A DNA stretch of 7,400 nucleotides, taken from an uncultured bacterium. Its GTDB lineage: Bacteria; Patescibacteriota; Minisyncoccia; Phycocordibacterales; UBA9973. The first letter of the stretch is position 1. Each line of letters begins with the position of its first letter. The stretch lies in NCBI GenBank assembly GCA_903825265.1, contig CAIJZW010000001.1:1-7400 (forward strand), read 5' to 3'. Positions 5,028 to 7,400 of the stretch are shown here, one piece after another. The position numbers and the translations under genes were made by a program. Below the pieces are notes generated by a model. That model ran no database searches. It was not told the DNA's origin and saw nothing but the letters and a program-made list of their open reading frames with translations.

Positions 5028-5125
5028 TTTTTTAAAAGCGAAACAAATTATTTTATAAAAAACCAGTCTGGCCCTTCTTCCTCCCTCATCCGAGGGCTTT
5101 TTTATAATATAATTTGTGTAGCTTT
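5025..5125 (-). repeat. Palindromic leader element, copy B (before the membrane-protein gene)
   Basis: Second copy of the element, filling almost the whole gap from the ftsK stop to the next ATG. Arms at 5043-5062 and 5098-5117 pair at 19 of 20 positions. In the core CCCTC (5083-5087) pairs with GAGGG (5092-5096) around ATCC, or GCCCT (5071-5075) with AGGGC (5093-5097), then six T on the plus strand. Compared with copy A, one T-A pair of a shared stem register becomes C-G, a compensating change. Similarity continues into the first codons (ATGCAAA in both genes). Confidence 0.88.
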
Positions 5126-5131
5126 GTAACC

Positions 5132-5140
5132 ATTATACCA
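5132..5140 (-). promoter_or_regulatory. Extended -10 promoter overlapping the ftsK stop
   Basis: Minus-strand TGGTATAAT, a perfect extended -10, overlaps the ftsK stop codon (TAA at 5133-5135). Transcription should start near 5125, exactly at the edge of repeat copy B, so the whole element would be the 5' leader of the membrane-protein mRNA. No good -35 is present, which is acceptable for extended -10 promoters. Confidence 0.5.
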
Positions 5141-7331
5141 CTATATCATCAGTATGATCCATAGGTTTTTCTATGACATCACGAGGTTTTGCTCCATTAC
5201 CTGGACCTATGACATTATGATCTTCTAGCATATCTATAAGTTTGGCTGCACGAGCATATCCTATACCTAGTTTGCGTTGTAGGTAAGAAGTAGAAGCTTT
5301 TTGGTCTCTGATAACCACATCTCTTGCTTCTTCGTATAAATCATCACTTCCTCCTTCGTCACCGTCCATATTATCACTGAACAAACTACTACCTTTTTCT
5401 ATGTTACCTGATAATTCAATTTGATCGGGTATTTCATCTATGTATGCATTTTTCAAATATTCTACAACTCTTTTAACTTCTTCTTCTGAAATATATGCAC
5501 TTTGAATACGTTCTGGTTGACTCATTTCTCCACTTGCGTAGAGCATATCTCCAGCACCTAGAAGTTTCTCAGCTCCTCCTTGATCAAGAATTGTACGAGA
5601 ATCTATTTGTGAAGAAACTTGAAGAGCAACACGAGTAGGGACGTTGGCTTTAATAAGACCTGTAATAACGTTTACAGAAGGACGTTGTGTTGAAAGTATA
5701 AGATGGATTCCAACAGCACGAGACATCTGAGCTAAACGAACAATTGCACTTTCAAGCTCTCGAGGATAAGATTGCATTATATCGGCTAATTCATCAATAA
5801 TGATAACTATGTAAGGCATTCTTTCTGTTTCACTATTTTTTGATTTAGAATAAACAGTAGAATGATATGATTCTATGTCACGAACAGACTGGGATTGTAG
5901 TACATCGTATCTGCGATCCATTTCCTTTGCTGCCCATTTGAGAGCTAATATGGTTTTCTTTGGGTCAGTTATTACTGGTGTAAGTAAATGAGGAATTTTA
6001 TTGTACAAAGTAAGCTCAACTCTTTTTGGGTCTACCATTATGAGTTTCATATCTTCTGGTCCATTTCTATAAAGTAGGGAAGTTATAACAGAGTGTATCG
6101 TTACAGATTTACCAGAACCTGTTGTTCCTGCGATAAGGGCATGTGGCATCTTAGCAAGGTTTCCAAATACAGCTTTGCCGGATAGTCCACGTCCAAGAGC
6201 AACAGTCAAAGGCTTAGGTGAGTTTTGGAATTTATCATCAGATAGAAGAGTGGCAAGACCAACCATTGATTTAACTTTGTTTGGAATTTCAATACCAACG
6301 AGTGATTTACCAGGAATCGGTGCTTCTATACGGATAGGGTGAGCAGCAAGAGCAAGAGATAGGTCATTTTGAAGTCCAACTATACGAGATAATTTTACTC
6401 CTTGTGCAGGCTTGAGAGCGTATCTTGTAACAGTAGGTCCAACAGTTACTTCATCCATCTCAACAGGTATACCGAAGTTAAGAAGTGTTCTTTGTATAAT
6501 ATTAGTATTACCTTTCATATCTCCGATGTTTGGTTTACCTTTATCTTTTTCTAAGAGAGAAAGGGGAGGAGCTACGTAATCAGTATGGAATTTCTTTTTA
6601 GGCGATAACTTTTCTTCCACCTTATCTTTAATTTCAGTTTCAATATAGTCTAGGTCTTCTTCTTGTACAGGTACTTCTTTCTTTGTTTTTTCTTTTTTAA
6701 TTTCTTCTTCTTGTTCAGGTTCTTCTACTGTTTCTTTTTCACTTTTAGTAAATGGTAAATTAATTTCTTTTTTAGAAATATTTTTAATTTTTTGCCATAG
6801 AGCAAGTAGATTTGGTCGCTTGTTAAAGAGAACAATAAGAGATGTTATTAGTATCGCTCCAAGGATAAGAATACCTCCTTGAATTCCAAATGGAGAGAAT
6901 ATCCATGCGATCATACTACCTAGATGTCCACCATAAGTTATGATAGTAGAAGTACCAACTCCGTTAGTTGCGATATCCATAATTCCTAAAGTAGAGAGGA
7001 ATAAAGTTGCTCCCATTATAGCGTGGAGTCGAGCAATTTCTATACCGCCATTTTTCATAAAAGATACACCTATAATCCCTAAAATTATAGGAAGTAAATA
7101 ATATCCAAATCCAAAAAATGAATTTAATATTTTATAAATAAAGTCTCCTGCAGGACCAGCTGATTTGAATATTGTTAATAAAATTAAAAGTCCTAAAACT
7201 AGAAATCCAATACCCCATATACTTTGTGTTGTTTCTTCTTTTAGTTCAACTTTTTTTCTTGCCGATTTATTTTTTTTCCCTTTACCCGCTGTCTTATTAT
7301 CGGAGGGAGATTCTATATCTTTTTTTGCCAT
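5133..7331 (-). CDS. ftsK: FtsK/SpoIIIE DNA translocase
   Basis: A 732-residue septal DNA pump that moves chromosomes through the division site using ATP. The N-terminus is basic (1-35), followed by four or five membrane spans between about 37 and 170. A Glu/Lys-rich linker (about 195-245) is short compared with E. coli FtsK and closer to SpoIIIE. The motor has Walker A GTTGSGKS (402-409), the VDPKRVEL motif (433-440) and Walker B IVIIIDELAD (508-517). It continues with STQRPSVNVITGLIKANVPTR (547-567) and the DQGGAEKLLGAGDMLY stretch (583-598). The C-terminal winged-helix gamma domain (about 668-722), which reads KOPS/SRS-like orienting sequences, shows ASTSYLQRKLGIGYARAAKLIDMLE. No frameshift or lost motif. 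It is first of the minus-strand set here. Confidence 0.97.
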   Translation of the reverse strand: MAKKDIESPSDNKTAGKGKKNKSARKKVELKEETTQSIWGIGFLVLGLLILLTIFKSAGPAGDFIYKILNSFFGFGYYLLPIILGIIGVSFMKNGGIEIARLHAIMGATLFLSTLGIMDIATNGVGTSTIITYGGHLGSMIAWIFSPFGIQGGILILGAILITSLIVLFNKRPNLLALWQKIKNISKKEINLPFTKSEKETVEEPEQEEEIKKEKTKKEVPVQEEDLDYIETEIKDKVEEKLSPKKKFHTDYVAPPLSLLEKDKGKPNIGDMKGNTNIIQRTLLNFGIPVEMDEVTVGPTVTRYALKPAQGVKLSRIVGLQNDLSLALAAHPIRIEAPIPGKSLVGIEIPNKVKSMVGLATLLSDDKFQNSPKPLTVALGRGLSGKAVFGNLAKMPHALIAGTTGSGKSVTIHSVITSLLYRNGPEDMKLIMVDPKRVELTLYNKIPHLLTPVITDPKKTILALKWAAKEMDRRYDVLQSQSVRDIESYHSTVYSKSKNSETERMPYIVIIIDELADIMQSYPRELESAIVRLAQMSRAVGIHLILSTQRPSVNVITGLIKANVPTRVALQVSSQIDSRTILDQGGAEKLLGAGDMLYASGEMSQPERIQSAYISEEEVKRVVEYLKNAYIDEIPDQIELSGNIEKGSSLFSDNMDGDEGGSDDLYEEARDVVIRDQKASTSYLQRKLGIGYARAAKLIDMLEDHNVIGPGNGAKPRDVIEKPMDHTDDIVV

Positions 7332-7342
7332 ATTATTTGTTA

Positions 7343-7351
7343 ATTATAGCA
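7343..7351 (-). promoter_or_regulatory. Extended -10 promoter for ftsK
   Basis: Minus-strand TGCTATAAT, a perfect extended -10, ends 11 bases before the ftsK ATG. Transcription would begin about 5 bases before the start codon, so the mRNA is nearly leaderless. The -35 region has only a weak TTAAGA at 19 bases' distance. Confidence 0.62.
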
Positions 7352-7400
7352 TATTTTTTTTATAAAATCTTAACTAATTTTTAGTGGAAAAGAAGATAAA

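Noticed and set aside
4535..5125. Classic MITE insertion with target-site duplication
   Set aside because: Inverted arms are present, but the similarity extends past the arms into both flanks and start codons and no convincing target duplication is seen; a duplicated leader is at least as likely.
163..7331. Alternative genetic code (TGA read as Gly or Trp, as in some CPR groups)
   Set aside because: All genes read full length under code 11 without internal TGA, and motif tryptophans are TGG. All visible stops are TAA or TAG, but ten genes are too few to infer recoding.

Overview
This AT-rich 7.4 kb window looks like the end of a draft or metagenome-assembled contig from a bacterium of the Candidate Phyla Radiation (Patescibacteria), most likely a Parcubacteria-like lineage. 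That placement is an inference. It rests on the low GC, the compact gene set, an elongation factor P with an unusual tip loop, a small membrane protein with a glucodextranase-like fold beside recA and ftsK, and rplK with no rplA after it. The first ~38 bases are Illumina adapter sequence, so the left edge is artificial and anything upstream of secE is lost.

Layout. Positions 39-2673 are read on the plus strand: secE (preprotein translocase subunit), nusG (transcription factor), rplK (ribosomal protein L11), a strong terminator, a short NlpC/P60-like cysteine peptidase, another strong terminator, then a DinJ/YafQ-type toxin-antitoxin pair with its own promoter and operator. A 16-bp perfect-stem bidirectional terminator (2672-2708) closes the toxin and the convergent efp gene. 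From 2707 to 7331 all genes are on the minus strand. In transcription order they are ftsK (DNA translocase), a small membrane-anchored protein, recA, and efp.

The least expected feature is a pair of nearly identical ~100-bp intergenic elements (4535-4634 and 5025-5125), one before recA and one before the small membrane-protein gene. Each has 20-21 bp inverted arms around a GC-rich core, and similarity runs through the start codon (ATGCAAA in both). They could be a duplicated leader or terminator, or a palindromic repeat family.

Expression signals. No Shine-Dalgarno-like sequence is visible before any of the ten main genes. Several predicted -10 boxes (often of the extended TGn type) sit so close to the start codon that the mRNA would be leaderless or have a 5' leader of only a few bases, notably for the antitoxin and ftsK. 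The window is otherwise mostly housekeeping genes. The accessory part is 1663-2673. I found no CRISPR array, rRNA, recognisable tRNA, or transposase gene.
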